From Roseibaca sp. Y0-43 (GTDB lineage: Bacteria; Pseudomonadota; Alphaproteobacteria; Rhodobacterales; Rhodobacteraceae): 64,000 nt of DNA. This document shows, piece by piece, positions 1-9,359 of this stretch (position 1 is its first letter; every line of letters starts with the position of its first letter). The notes under the pieces are model-generated. The model was not told the origin of the DNA, ran no database searches, and was given only the letters and a program-made list of their open reading frames with translations. The stretch covers positions 46,501 to 110,500 of the forward strand of contig NZ_JAFMPR010000010.1 in the NCBI RefSeq assembly GCF_020667835.1, given 5' to 3'. A program made the translations under genes and the position numbers.

Positions 1-263
1 ACATGTCCGCCGACCTCTGCCGGGCCCACCATGCGACCGATGTCCTCGCCGTATTTGATGACCGTGTCGCCCTCGGCCAGGTCTTTCAGCGCGACCTTGT
101 GACCGATGGGAATATCGGCCTTGGCGGTCAGGCGGAAATCGCTGTTATCCTCGGTGCAGACGCACAGCATATCGGTGCCGGCGGTCAGGCCCTCGACCAC
201 GACAACGCCGACATTGTCGACCTTGTCATGGACAAGCAGCTGGGGGTGGGTGTTTGCGGTCAT
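1..263 (-). CDS. suyA: SuyA-like sulfolactate sulfo-lyase small subunit (UxaA/SAF family), 3' end cut by window
   Basis: Only the first 87 codons are present; the gene runs off the left edge. The product is a small SAF-domain protein of the UxaA N-terminal family with the motifs DIPIGHK (about 49-55), GDTVIKYG and DIGRMV, reaching GGHV where the family ends in an HVHN-type segment. SuyA, with SuyB, splits (R)-sulfolactate into pyruvate and sulfite in the cytoplasm; the altronate dehydratase N-terminal domain is the related alternative. SuyA is preferred because the next genes include an Ldh2-type dehydrogenase, HpsN and two further dehydrogenases, and because the visible part already nearly fills a roughly 90-residue SuyA. 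The start at 263 has a purine-rich stretch upstream (AAAGGGAGAGAGG on the minus strand). SuyB should lie just outside the window. Confidence 0.8.
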   Translation of the reverse strand, partial: MTANTHPQLLVHDKVDNVGVVVVEGLTAGTDMLCVCTEDNSDFRLTAKADIPIGHKVALKDLAEGDTVIKYGEDIGRMVGPAEVGGH

Positions 264-290
264 GTCCTCTCTCCCTTTTAGATGAGGTGT

Positions 291-1289
291 CTAGCCACGG
301 GCGAGGCCCGTGAGCGTGTCGTAAAGCTGTTGCGGGATGTCGATCTGGTCGGCGCGGCTTGCCCGCTCGGCCATGCGGCGCGCACCCGGCAGGCGGGCGC
401 CATCCTGCGACTCAATCGCGGCGAAGATCGCCTCGGCCCGGTCGGTGAAACCGGGGGCAAAGCGTGCGGGATCCAGCACCAGCATGAAATGCGCAAGGTT
501 CGGGGCTGGCCCCTTGTCGTCGAACAGCGAGCTGGCTTGATACGCGAAATGCGCGCCTGCAAGACCAGCGGTCAGCAGTTCCACCATCAGTGCCAGCGCC
601 GCGCCCTTGGCCCCGCCCGACGGCACCATCGTGCCCGCCATGGCGGCATCGGCATCGGTGGTCGGGTTGCCATCCACGTCCAGCGCCCAGCCTTCGGGAA
701 TAGCCTGACCCGCCTTCTGCGCCAGCATGACCTTGCCGCGCGCGACATGGCTTAGCGACAGGTCGATCAGCAGCGGATCGCCCTTTGCGCGCGGCGCTGC
801 AAAGGCGATGGGGTTCGTGCCATAAAGCGGCTTGTTGCCGCCCCAAGGGGCCATCGCGGCGGGCGCATTGGCGAAGGCCAGCGCGATTAGCCCCTCGCGG
901 GCGAAAGGTTCCACCGCTTGGCCCGCCACTCCAAAATGGTGCGAGCGGGTAACGCTGACAGCAGCGACTCCCAGCTCGGCCACGACATCGCGGGCCGCTT
1001 GGGCGGCGGCGGCAATCGCGGCAAAGGCCAGCCCCAGCCCCGCATCAACGCGGATGACGGCGCCGTCACGCTCAACCGTTGGCGCGGCGTCGGCCACCAC
1101 TTTGCCCGCGACCATCTGCGCCGCGTAAAAGGGCGCGCGGGCCAACCCGTGCGAGGGCAACCCTTCCTGTTCTGCCATCACCAAGGCCTGCGCGGCCGGT
1201 GCGGCCAGATGCGCGGGCATTCCCGCCTTGGCGAACACATCGACCACCAATTGGCGCGCGTCGGCAAGGCTGAGGGTGGTCGTTGACAT
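291..1289 (-). CDS. Ldh2/ComC-family NAD(P)-dependent 2-hydroxyacid dehydrogenase, probable (R)-sulfolactate dehydrogenase
   Basis: The 332-residue product belongs to the malate/L-lactate/sulfolactate dehydrogenase (Ldh2) family, which oxidises 2-hydroxyacids with NAD(P). PSHGLAR (45-51) and TRSHHFGVAG (114-123) hold the Arg and His that catalyse the reaction in ComC-type sulfolactate dehydrogenases; EGWALD and GGAKGAAL are further family blocks. The length is normal. An in-frame ATG at 1319 would add ten residues and has a GAAG-like sequence upstream; the 1289 start is chosen because family members begin close to the first helix, but this is not certain. It lies 27 bp before the SuyA-like gene on the same strand, so the two are probably co-transcribed. 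In this context it would interconvert sulfolactate and sulfopyruvate. Malate or lactate could still be the true substrate. Confidence 0.8.
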   Translation of the reverse strand: MSTTTLSLADARQLVVDVFAKAGMPAHLAAPAAQALVMAEQEGLPSHGLARAPFYAAQMVAGKVVADAAPTVERDGAVIRVDAGLGLAFAAIAAAAQAARDVVAELGVAAVSVTRSHHFGVAGQAVEPFAREGLIALAFANAPAAMAPWGGNKPLYGTNPIAFAAPRAKGDPLLIDLSLSHVARGKVMLAQKAGQAIPEGWALDVDGNPTTDADAAMAGTMVPSGGAKGAALALMVELLTAGLAGAHFAYQASSLFDDKGPAPNLAHFMLVLDPARFAPGFTDRAEAIFAAIESQDGARLPGARRMAERASRADQIDIPQQLYDTLTGLARG

Positions 1290-1335
1290 GGGGCGGGGTT
1301 CCGATTCTCGTACCGTCATTCTCTGACTTCACTTC

Positions 1336-1365
1336 TATATAGTTTATATGATAAAGTAAGGTCAA
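1336..1365 (-). promoter_or_regulatory. Probable sigma-70 promoter of the Ldh2-suyA unit
   Basis: On the minus strand TTGACC (1360-1365) is followed after 18 bp by TATATA (1336-1341), or after 17 bp by CTATAT. Transcription would start near 1330, a few bases before the longer possible start of the Ldh2 gene. The -10 region lies within the 14-bp core shared with the TRAP-operon promoter at 9280-9293. Confidence 0.55.
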
Positions 1366-1374
1366 TGGCCTTAC
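1356..1374. promoter_or_regulatory. Inverted repeat, candidate GntR operator
   Basis: GTAAGG (1356-1361) and CCTTAC (1369-1374) form a perfect 6-bp inverted repeat with a 7-bp spacer. It covers the -35 element of the minus-strand promoter and lies 68 bp before the GntR start at 1442. A dimeric repressor bound here could control both directions. The assignment to this GntR protein is inferred from position. Confidence 0.45.
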
Positions 1375-1441
1375 CGCTTTCTCGTTGGGTTTTCTGCATC
1401 TAGCAGGTAAAAACATGAAATCGTATTATTCGGAGGTGTCG

Positions 1442-2161
1442 ATGTCTTTGCGCCCGGTTTCTCAGCCGCTCCACCAGCAGTTGCGCGACCTCATGCTGGC
1501 GCGCATCGAATCCGGCGAATGGTCGCCCGGCACGTTCCTGCCGTCAGAGACCCGGCTGGCCGAGGAATACGGCGTGGCCGTCGGCACATTGCGCAAGGCG
1601 CTGCTGGACATGGCCGCCGAAGGGCTGGTGCAGCGCAGGCAGGGCAAGGGCACGGTCGTGTCCAGCCATGACAGCGACGCGGTGCTGTTTCGCTTCTTCA
1701 ATCTGCGCCGCGCCGATGGCACCACCTTTCACCCTGAAAGCCGGGTTCTGGACCGCACCCGCCGCCACGCCACCCCAGACGAAGCCAATGCGCTTGGTCT
1801 GGCCCCCGATGCGATGGTGATCTGCATCACCCGCGTGCGCGATGGCGACGGGGTGCCGCTGATCTATGAACATATCGTGCTGGATGCCGCCCGCTTCGGC
1901 AGCCTGCTGACCACGCCGGACCCGCTGCCGAACACGCTGTATCAGCTATATCAGACCGAATTCGGCGCCAGCGTGTTCCGCGCGCGGGAAAAGGTCACGG
2001 CCTGCGCCCCCTGCCCGGACTGTGCACGCGAACTGGGAATACCGGCGACCAGCCCGGTTTTGCGCGTGCATCGCGTGGCCGTGGATTACAACGGTGCCCC
2101 GCTGGAATTACGGATTTCCCACATCAATACCAGCGCCGTGCATTACCATGCCGAAGTCTGA
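1442..2161 (+). CDS. GntR family (HutC/UTRA type) transcriptional regulator
   Basis: The 239-residue product has an N-terminal winged helix-turn-helix (about 8-70: [21 protein letters not shown], then QRRQGKGT of the wing) and a C-terminal UTRA ligand-binding domain ending [12 protein letters not shown]. This is the usual HutC-type layout and length. Start codons at 1385 and 1414 are also open, but 1442 has a strong GGAGG six bases upstream. It is divergent from the Ldh2-suyA unit, so it probably senses a sulfonate intermediate and controls that unit, perhaps through the inverted repeat at 1356-1374. The ligand cannot be read from the sequence. Confidence 0.88.
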   Translation: MSLRPVSQPLHQQLRDLMLARIESGEWSPGTFLPSETRLAEEYGVAVGTLRKALLDMAAEGLVQRRQGKGTVVSSHDSDAVLFRFFNLRRADGTTFHPESRVLDRTRRHATPDEANALGLAPDAMVICITRVRDGDGVPLIYEHIVLDAARFGSLLTTPDPLPNTLYQLYQTEFGASVFRAREKVTACAPCPDCARELGIPATSPVLRVHRVAVDYNGAPLELRISHINTSAVHYHAEV

Positions 2162-2621
2162 CCCGGTGATCTATGTCGATGCCGATGCCTGCCCGGTCAA
2201 ATCGGAGGTCGAGCGCGTCGGCACCCGGCACCGCGCGCGGATGGTGATCGTCTCGAACGGAGGGATAAGGCCATCGCAAAACCCATTGGTCGAAACCATA
2301 ATCGTCAGCGCGGGCGCGGATGAGGCCGACAAATGGATCGCAGAGCGCGCCGGGGCGGGCGATGTGGTCGTGACAAACGACATTCCCTTGGCTGCGAAAT
2401 GCGTGGCGTCGGGCGCGCAGGTGTTGCGGCATGACGGGTCAGAGCTGTCAGAGGCCAATATCGGCAGCACTCTGGCCACGCGCGACCTGATGGCCGATGT
2501 CCGCGCCGCCGATCCGTTCCATCAAGGTCGCGGGCGCAGCTTTTCCAAGGCCGACCGCTCGCGGTTTCTGGACGGGTTGGAACGGGCGATGCAGCGGGCG
2601 AAACGTGGGCAGGGACGTTGA
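2148..2621 (+). CDS. YaiI/YqxD family protein (UPF0178), PIN-like/NYN fold
   Basis: The 157-residue product matches the YaiI/YqxD family of unknown function: [12 protein letters not shown] at the N-terminus, [29 protein letters not shown] and [17 protein letters not shown] are all family blocks. The acidic residues of VDADACP and TNDIPLA resemble the metal site of PIN-like nucleases, but no activity is established. Its ATG overlaps the end of the GntR gene by 14 bp, so translation is likely coupled. It has no obvious link with sulfonate metabolism and may be a passenger. Confidence 0.88.
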   Translation: MPKSDPVIYVDADACPVKSEVERVGTRHRARMVIVSNGGIRPSQNPLVETIIVSAGADEADKWIAERAGAGDVVVTNDIPLAAKCVASGAQVLRHDGSELSEANIGSTLATRDLMADVRAADPFHQGRGRSFSKADRSRFLDGLERAMQRAKRGQGR

Positions 2622-2758
2622 GCGCAATCGGCGGGCCGGGGGACTGCCGAAACGACAGAAGTTCGGCCGCGATTTATGGCAGCCAAATCCGACAACGCGC
2701 AGTGCTGAGTGATTGGCCGATCAAATCGGCAGGCCGCGGGACGGCCCGCCGATTGCGC
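2622..2758. repeat. 137-bp element bounded by a perfect 16-bp inverted repeat
   Basis: The arms are GCGCAATCGGCGGGCC at 2622-2637 and its exact reverse complement at 2743-2758. Inside are smaller palindromes: GCCGAA with TTCGGC around 2647-2670, and GCCGAT with ATCGGC around 2716-2730. The element fills the gap between the convergent YaiI-like gene and the zinc dehydrogenase gene and contains no credible ORF. It could act as a bidirectional terminator or structured RNA, or be a MITE-like short element; there is no T-tract next to the outer arms. Confidence 0.75.
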
Positions 2759-2788
2759 GGCGGGCTTCGCCCTTGTTCCGCGCTGTCC

Positions 2789-3781
2789 TTATGACACCAC
2801 CTGCAACACGATCTTGGCCGCATCCACCCGCCCCGAATCCAGATCCGCAAAGGCTTGCGGGCCGTCCTGTAGCGCGCGGGTTTCGACCCAGCCCAATGCG
2901 CCCAAAGCGCCCGCCCCAAGGGCAGCCAAGGCATCGGCGAAGTCTTGCGGCGTGTAGCAATACGATCCGGTCACGCAGATTTCCTGTAACGTGATGCGGC
3001 GGATGTCATAACCCTCTTGCCCCGGCAAAAGCCCTACATGCACGATCACCCCACCGGGCCGAACAAGACGCGAGGCATCGGCGCGGGTGGCTTTGGCACC
3101 CACCGCGTCGATCACCAGATCGAACGCATCCGCGCCGGGGTCATGGCGGGTGGGGTCGAACGTGTCTATCCCCGGCTCTGGCGCGAGGGTCGCGCGCCGC
3201 CCGGCATGGGGTTCGGCCACGTGAATGCTGGCCGCACCCATATGCCGTGCAACCAAGGCGGCGGCAACGCCGATCGCGCCCGCACCCTGCACCAGCACGC
3301 GCGGGGCCGCTTGGCCCAACCGCTCCAGCCCGATGCGCACCGCGTGCCATGACACCGCCACGGGTTCGGCAAGTGCGGCGTCGCGCATGGACAGCCGGTC
3401 GGGAATGGGCAACAGGTTGCGTTCCGGGATGGAGACGTATTCGGCAAACGCGCCCGGTCGCGGCGGCATGGAGATGATCGCGCGCGTGGGCGACAAATGC
3501 GGGCGGCCCGCGATGGCAGCAGGGCAGGACGGGTCCACCACCAGCGGGTTGATGGCCACCGCCTGCCCCTTGCGCGGCCCCTCGGCCACGATCCCCGCCG
3601 CTTCGTGCCCCAGCACCAAGGGCGCGGGACGGCGGTCGTCATAGCCATGATAGGCGTGCATGTCGGACCCGCAGATGCCCACGGCACGGACCGCGACCAG
3701 AACCTCGTCCTCGGCAGGCACCGGCGCAGGCAGCTCGGTCAATTCCATCTGGTTCGGCCCGGTGTAAAGTAGCGCGCGCAT
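2789..3781 (-). CDS. Zinc-type alcohol dehydrogenase (MDR), probable DHPS 2-dehydrogenase (HpsO/HpsP-like)
   Basis: The 330-residue product is a medium-chain dehydrogenase with a GroES-like catalytic domain (CGSD, Cys37; GHEAAG, His59/Glu60) and a Rossmann domain with GAGAIGVAAA near 170. The catalytic zinc ligands are present. The structural-zinc lobe is reduced: after PSC (Cys86) the other three cysteines are missing and the loop is shorter than usual. It is the last gene of the TRAP-hpsN unit. In Cupriavidus pinatubonensis three dehydrogenases, HpsN, HpsO and HpsP, oxidise and racemise DHPS; this protein and the adjacent SDR are the natural candidates for HpsO and HpsP, but which is which cannot be decided here. 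Confidence 0.8.
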   Translation of the reverse strand: MRALLYTGPNQMELTELPAPVPAEDEVLVAVRAVGICGSDMHAYHGYDDRRPAPLVLGHEAAGIVAEGPRKGQAVAINPLVVDPSCPAAIAGRPHLSPTRAIISMPPRPGAFAEYVSIPERNLLPIPDRLSMRDAALAEPVAVSWHAVRIGLERLGQAAPRVLVQGAGAIGVAAALVARHMGAASIHVAEPHAGRRATLAPEPGIDTFDPTRHDPGADAFDLVIDAVGAKATRADASRLVRPGGVIVHVGLLPGQEGYDIRRITLQEICVTGSYCYTPQDFADALAALGAGALGALGWVETRALQDGPQAFADLDSGRVDAAKIVLQVVS

Positions 3782-3790
3782 GGTCTGTCC

Positions 3791-4545
3791 TTATTTCGCG
3801 GTAAAGCCGCCATCGACGAAAAGCGTCTGCCCGGTAATGTAGCCCGACGCGTCAGAGCACAGGAACACCGTCGCCCCAAACAGGTCTTCCAGCTTGCCGT
3901 TGCGGCCTATCGCGGTGCGTGCCGCATTGGCGGCGGCAAGGTCGGGGTTGCCAAAAACCGGGGCCGTCAAAGGCGTGGGAAAGAAGCCCGGTGCGATGGC
4001 GTTGCAGGTGATACCCTTGGCGGAAAACTCTTCGGCCATGGCGCGGGTCAGTTGCACAACGCCGCCCTTCGCGGCCCCATAGGGCGCGGAATTGGCGAAG
4101 GCACGCACCGATTGCAGCGATGCGATGTTGAGCACCCGCCCCCAGCCGCGCGCCGTCATGCCGGGCGCCAAATGCTGCACCAACAGGAACGGCGCCCGCA
4201 GGTGCAGCGCCATGTGCAGATCGAACGCCTCTGGCGTGACTTGGTCGTAGGGCTGGCGCAGGTTCACGCCGGCCGCATTCACCAGAATGTCCACCTCGCC
4301 CGCCGATTGCGCCAGCCCTTCCAACGCAGCCGCATCGGCCAGATCGGTCGGGTGGGCGCTGGCGGTAATCCCGTCTGCGGCCAGCTCGGCCACCGCAGAT
4401 TCCAGCTTGTCGGGCGCGCGGGCGGCAAGGGCCACGGACGCCCCGGCCAGACCCAGCGCGCGCGCCATGGCCAGACCGATGCCCGAATTGCCCCCCGTGA
4501 CCAGCGCGCGCCGACCGCTCAGGTCGAACAGATGCGCCAGACGCA

Positions 4546-4546
<1 letters not shown>
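3791..4546 (-). CDS. Short-chain dehydrogenase/reductase, probable DHPS 2-dehydrogenase (HpsO/HpsP-like)
   Basis: A classical SDR of 251 residues: cofactor motif TGGNSGIG (17-24), NAAG (90-93), catalytic Ser143 in NIASLQS, and YGAAK (Tyr156, Lys160), ending VDGGFTAK. Asp at the end of beta-2 is not evident, so NAD or NADP preference is unclear. The start codon overlaps the hpsN stop (TGATG), which implies translational coupling. Together with HpsN and the zinc dehydrogenase it makes up the three-dehydrogenase set known for DHPS degradation, where the pair of 2-dehydrogenases converts the DHPS enantiomers. A general polyol dehydrogenase role is the alternative. Confidence 0.85.
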
Positions 4547-7231
<2,685 letters not shown>

Positions 7232-7241
7232 GGAAGCCCCC

Positions 7242-7748
7242 TCAGTCGAACAGCTTTTCGCCGGTGAATGGCGGCTCGTCCCGGCGCAGGCTGCCGATGT
7301 CGCGCCAGATGGATTGCAACAGGCGCGCCGTGACCATGCTGAAGCCGATGGGCACAGCCAGCAGGAAATACACCTTCGACACGCGCAGCCCGTCAGTGAC
7401 AGACCCGAACCGCATGGATGTTTCGACCGCGTGCCACGACCAGATCACCACGGCCACCGCGACGGCCAGCATGATAAGATCTCCCAGCAGATACAGCAGC
7501 GTTTGCGCCCGGTGGGGCAGCGCGTGAAAGATCACGTCAATACGGATATGCGCACGGTCTTTGATTGCGGCGGATGCCCCGATCCAGACAAGGTAGATGA
7601 AAGAATAGCGCACCAGCTCTTCGCCCCAGATGGACGAATAGGCCAGCACTTCACGGCGGATCACCTCGACCACCATGGTCGTCACAAGCAGCATGTAGAA
7701 GAAGAGCAATGCCCAGCGTTCGGCATTGCGGTCCAATGCGCGCAGCAT
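7242..7748 (-). CDS. dctQ: TRAP transporter small permease (DctQ/HpsL type)
   Basis: The 168-residue product has four predicted membrane segments (about 14-34, 48-66, 88-110, 130-150) and the DctQ-family region EELVRYSFIYLVWIG followed by KDRAHIRID. The open frame extends far upstream, but the ATG at 7748 is preceded by AAAGGGA and gives the normal family length. It lies between the binding protein and large permease genes, as usual for TRAP operons, and helps the large subunit contact the binding protein. A GC hairpin at 7789-7814 separates it from the binding protein gene. Confidence 0.9.
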   Translation of the reverse strand: MLRALDRNAERWALLFFYMLLVTTMVVEVIRREVLAYSSIWGEELVRYSFIYLVWIGASAAIKDRAHIRIDVIFHALPHRAQTLLYLLGDLIMLAVAVAVVIWSWHAVETSMRFGSVTDGLRVSKVYFLLAVPIGFSMVTARLLQSIWRDIGSLRRDEPPFTGEKLFD

Positions 7749-7788
7749 GGCCGGTCCCTTTCGGTCGCTATCTGGTCGGGGTGAAGGG

Positions 7789-7814
7789 GCCGGCGGGCGG
7801 TTGGGCCCGCCGGC
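7789..7814 (-). other. Intercistronic GC hairpin after the TRAP binding-protein gene
   Basis: GCCGGCGGGC (7789-7798) pairs with GCCCGCCGGC (7805-7814) around a 6-base loop, between the stop of the binding protein gene (7823) and the small permease start (7748). No T-tract follows, so it is more likely to stabilise the upstream mRNA or cause partial termination, giving more binding protein than permease. Confidence 0.6.
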
Positions 7815-7822
7815 GCGATGCT

Positions 7823-8977
7823 TTAAGCGTCGTGCACCGGGATACCGGCATAGGTATCGGCCGCTTCGGCCAGACCGTTGAACGTATCCATGTCGCCCGC
7901 GAGTTCGGTCTTGAAGTTGTCCCACTCGCTGCGCTGGTAGCCCACGGTTTCGCGCCATTCGTTCAGCTGATCTTCGCTCAGGCTGTGGAACTGCACGCCA
8001 GCCTTGCGCATTTCGGCCATGGCGTAGTTGCGCGCCGAAGGCACCTTCGCAAGGTTCTGCATCATGGTGATGCGGCCCGCTTCCTCGATCCCGTCCTGCA
8101 CGTCCGAGGGCATGGAATTGAACCATTCCAGGTTCATCGAATAGACTTGGCTGTCGGGCACCGGCTGGTTGAAGGTGACGTGGCTGAGGATGTCGCGGAA
8201 GCCGAACACGTTCAGCGCGCCCACGGACGGGTCAAGACCATCGGCCACGCCCTGGGTGATCGCGGACGGGGTTTCGCCCCAAGCTACCGGCGTCGGGTTT
8301 GCGCCCGCCATCGAATAATACTGCTGCAACATCTGCGAGCCGGGCACGCGGAATTTCACGCCAGCCAGATCGGACGGCACCAGAACCGGGTTCTCGATCC
8401 CCTTGCGCAGCGCAATGACGCGCGGGTCGATGACGATATAGAACAACGGCTTGAAGCCGCGCTCTTCGACCTTGGGGTGAACGTTGTTGATCCAGGTGTC
8501 CGAGTTCACAAGGTTCACGAAGCGCTGGTTCGAGCCGCACAGATAGGGCAGGTTGATAAGGTCCACGACCGGCGCGAAGGGCGCGAAATTCGACAGCGAG
8601 TGCTGCGCGCACTGGATCGCACCATTCTGCACACCGCTGACCAGCTCGCCACCAGAGCCGAGCTGACCGCCGGGGGCAAGACGCACATAGACCTTGCCGT
8701 TGGTGGCGTTCTGGATGTTTTCCTTCAGGTCCAGCTGCATGATCGGATAGCTGCGGGTCGCGCCCAACACATAGGCGGTCGCGATGGTCATGACATGTTC
8801 GGCGGCGGCCTGGCGCTCGCGCTCTTCGGCGGCGGTCTGCGCTGCGGCTTCGGACGACCACAAAGTGCCGGCGGCCCCCGCGACAACGGCGGCGGTAAAG
8901 CTGCCGGTCGTGGCAAGTTTCAGGAAATTGCGGCGCTCCGCACTTTCCAGCTCCATGCGAGTTTTCTTGTCCGTCAT
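7823..8977 (-). CDS. dctP: TRAP transporter substrate-binding protein (DctP/HpsK type) with Tat signal
   Basis: A 384-residue periplasmic binding protein. The N-terminus has the twin-arginine motif ERRNFLK (Arg15-Arg16) followed by a hydrophobic stretch and an AAAQ cleavage region near 46, pointing to Tat export. The body has TRAP binding features such as PGGQLGSGGELVSGVQNGAIQ and GVKFRVPGSQM; the Arg in KFRVPG is the usual carboxylate-binding Arg and could equally bind a sulfonate. The start at 8977 has GGGAGGAG upstream; longer in-frame starts are not needed. It is the second gene of the TRAP-hpsN unit. Confidence 0.92.
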   Translation of the reverse strand: MTDKKTRMELESAERRNFLKLATTGSFTAAVVAGAAGTLWSSEAAAQTAAEERERQAAAEHVMTIATAYVLGATRSYPIMQLDLKENIQNATNGKVYVRLAPGGQLGSGGELVSGVQNGAIQCAQHSLSNFAPFAPVVDLINLPYLCGSNQRFVNLVNSDTWINNVHPKVEERGFKPLFYIVIDPRVIALRKGIENPVLVPSDLAGVKFRVPGSQMLQQYYSMAGANPTPVAWGETPSAITQGVADGLDPSVGALNVFGFRDILSHVTFNQPVPDSQVYSMNLEWFNSMPSDVQDGIEEAGRITMMQNLAKVPSARNYAMAEMRKAGVQFHSLSEDQLNEWRETVGYQRSEWDNFKTELAGDMDTFNGLAEAADTYAGIPVHDA

Positions 8978-9002
8978 GACCTGTCTCCTCCCTAGATATT
9001 GG

Positions 9003-9200
9003 TCAGTTTTTCTTGCGCTCGTGCGCTTCGCGCCCAAGGCTGCCAGCGGCAAAGCACAGCACCGCGATGCCCAGCAAAATCGCTTCCTGCTTCAGGCTGA
9101 TGACCGGGCTGCGCGTGCTGGCCGCGTAAACCACATGCCCGAAATACCCGGAAAACAACGTCAGCGACGCCAACAAAGCCAGATTATCCCATCGTGGCAT
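9003..9200 (-). CDS. Small two-helix membrane protein, unknown function, first gene of the TRAP-hpsN unit
   Basis: A 65-residue protein starting MPRWDNLALLASL with a very good ribosome site (GGGGAGG, five bases upstream of 9200). Two hydrophobic segments (about 7-24 and 38-54) are separated by a polar linker STRSPVISLKQE, and the tail GREAHERKKN is basic, so it is predicted to be an inner-membrane protein with a cytoplasmic C-terminus. I do not recognise a family. It precedes the TRAP binding protein gene by 25 bp and is the first gene after the operator at 9241-9254, so it should be co-regulated with sulfonate uptake. It could be a transporter accessory subunit or a sulfite/sulfonate-related membrane factor, but that is speculation. 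Confidence 0.7.
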   Translation of the reverse strand: MPRWDNLALLASLTLFSGYFGHVVYAASTRSPVISLKQEAILLGIAVLCFAAGSLGREAHERKKN

Positions 9201-9240
9201 GATGCCTCCCCTCATGCGTGCCGCGTCATGTCCTTGCTTG

Positions 9241-9254
9241 TGTAAACGCTTACA
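9241..9254. promoter_or_regulatory. LacI-family operator
   Basis: TGTAAACGCTTACA fits the LacI-family operator pattern with the central CG and is nearly fully palindromic. It lies 41 bp before the first gene of the TRAP-hpsN unit and about 25 bp downstream of the inferred transcription start, a position suited to repression. The divergent LacI-type gene at 9360 is the obvious source of the regulator. Confidence 0.8.
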
Positions 9255-9279
9255 TACCGACCCCCACGAGTCAAACAAT

Positions 9280-9293
9280 TTCTATATAGTTTA
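9280..9293. promoter_or_regulatory. TRAP-hpsN promoter core, second copy of shared 14-bp motif
   Basis: TTCTATATAGTTTA here is identical to 1333-1346. On the minus strand it reads TAAACTATATAGAA, with TATATA as a likely -10 element; a clear -35 element is lacking. Upstream, both copies also share an A/T-rich TTTATNATA-like stretch and a CCATT further out. It may be a shared promoter type or a common activator or repressor site for the two sulfonate units. Confidence 0.55.
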
Positions 9294-9328
9294 CATAAAA
9301 TAATTGAATGGCGGCGGCGGCGCGTGGT

Positions 9329-9343
9329 ATGTAAATTTTACAT
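9329..9343. promoter_or_regulatory. Perfect palindrome before the LacI regulator gene
   Basis: ATGTAAA-T-TTTACAT is a perfect 7-bp inverted repeat around one base, 17 bp before the regulator ATG. The half-site ATGTAAA resembles the TGTAAAC half of the operator at 9241-9254, but the central CG is missing. It is a candidate autoregulatory site. Confidence 0.45.
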
Positions 9344-9359
9344 TTTGCAAGGCAGCACC

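Noticed and set aside
1..263. Altronate dehydratase (hexuronate pathway)
   Set aside because: The SAF domain fits, but no uxuA, uxaB, uxaC or kdg genes are nearby, and the flanking enzymes match sulfolactate metabolism. It remains possible until the left flank is seen.
9311..9322. GCG-type short tandem repeat
   Set aside because: Four GCG-like triplets are too few to call a repeat in GC-rich DNA.
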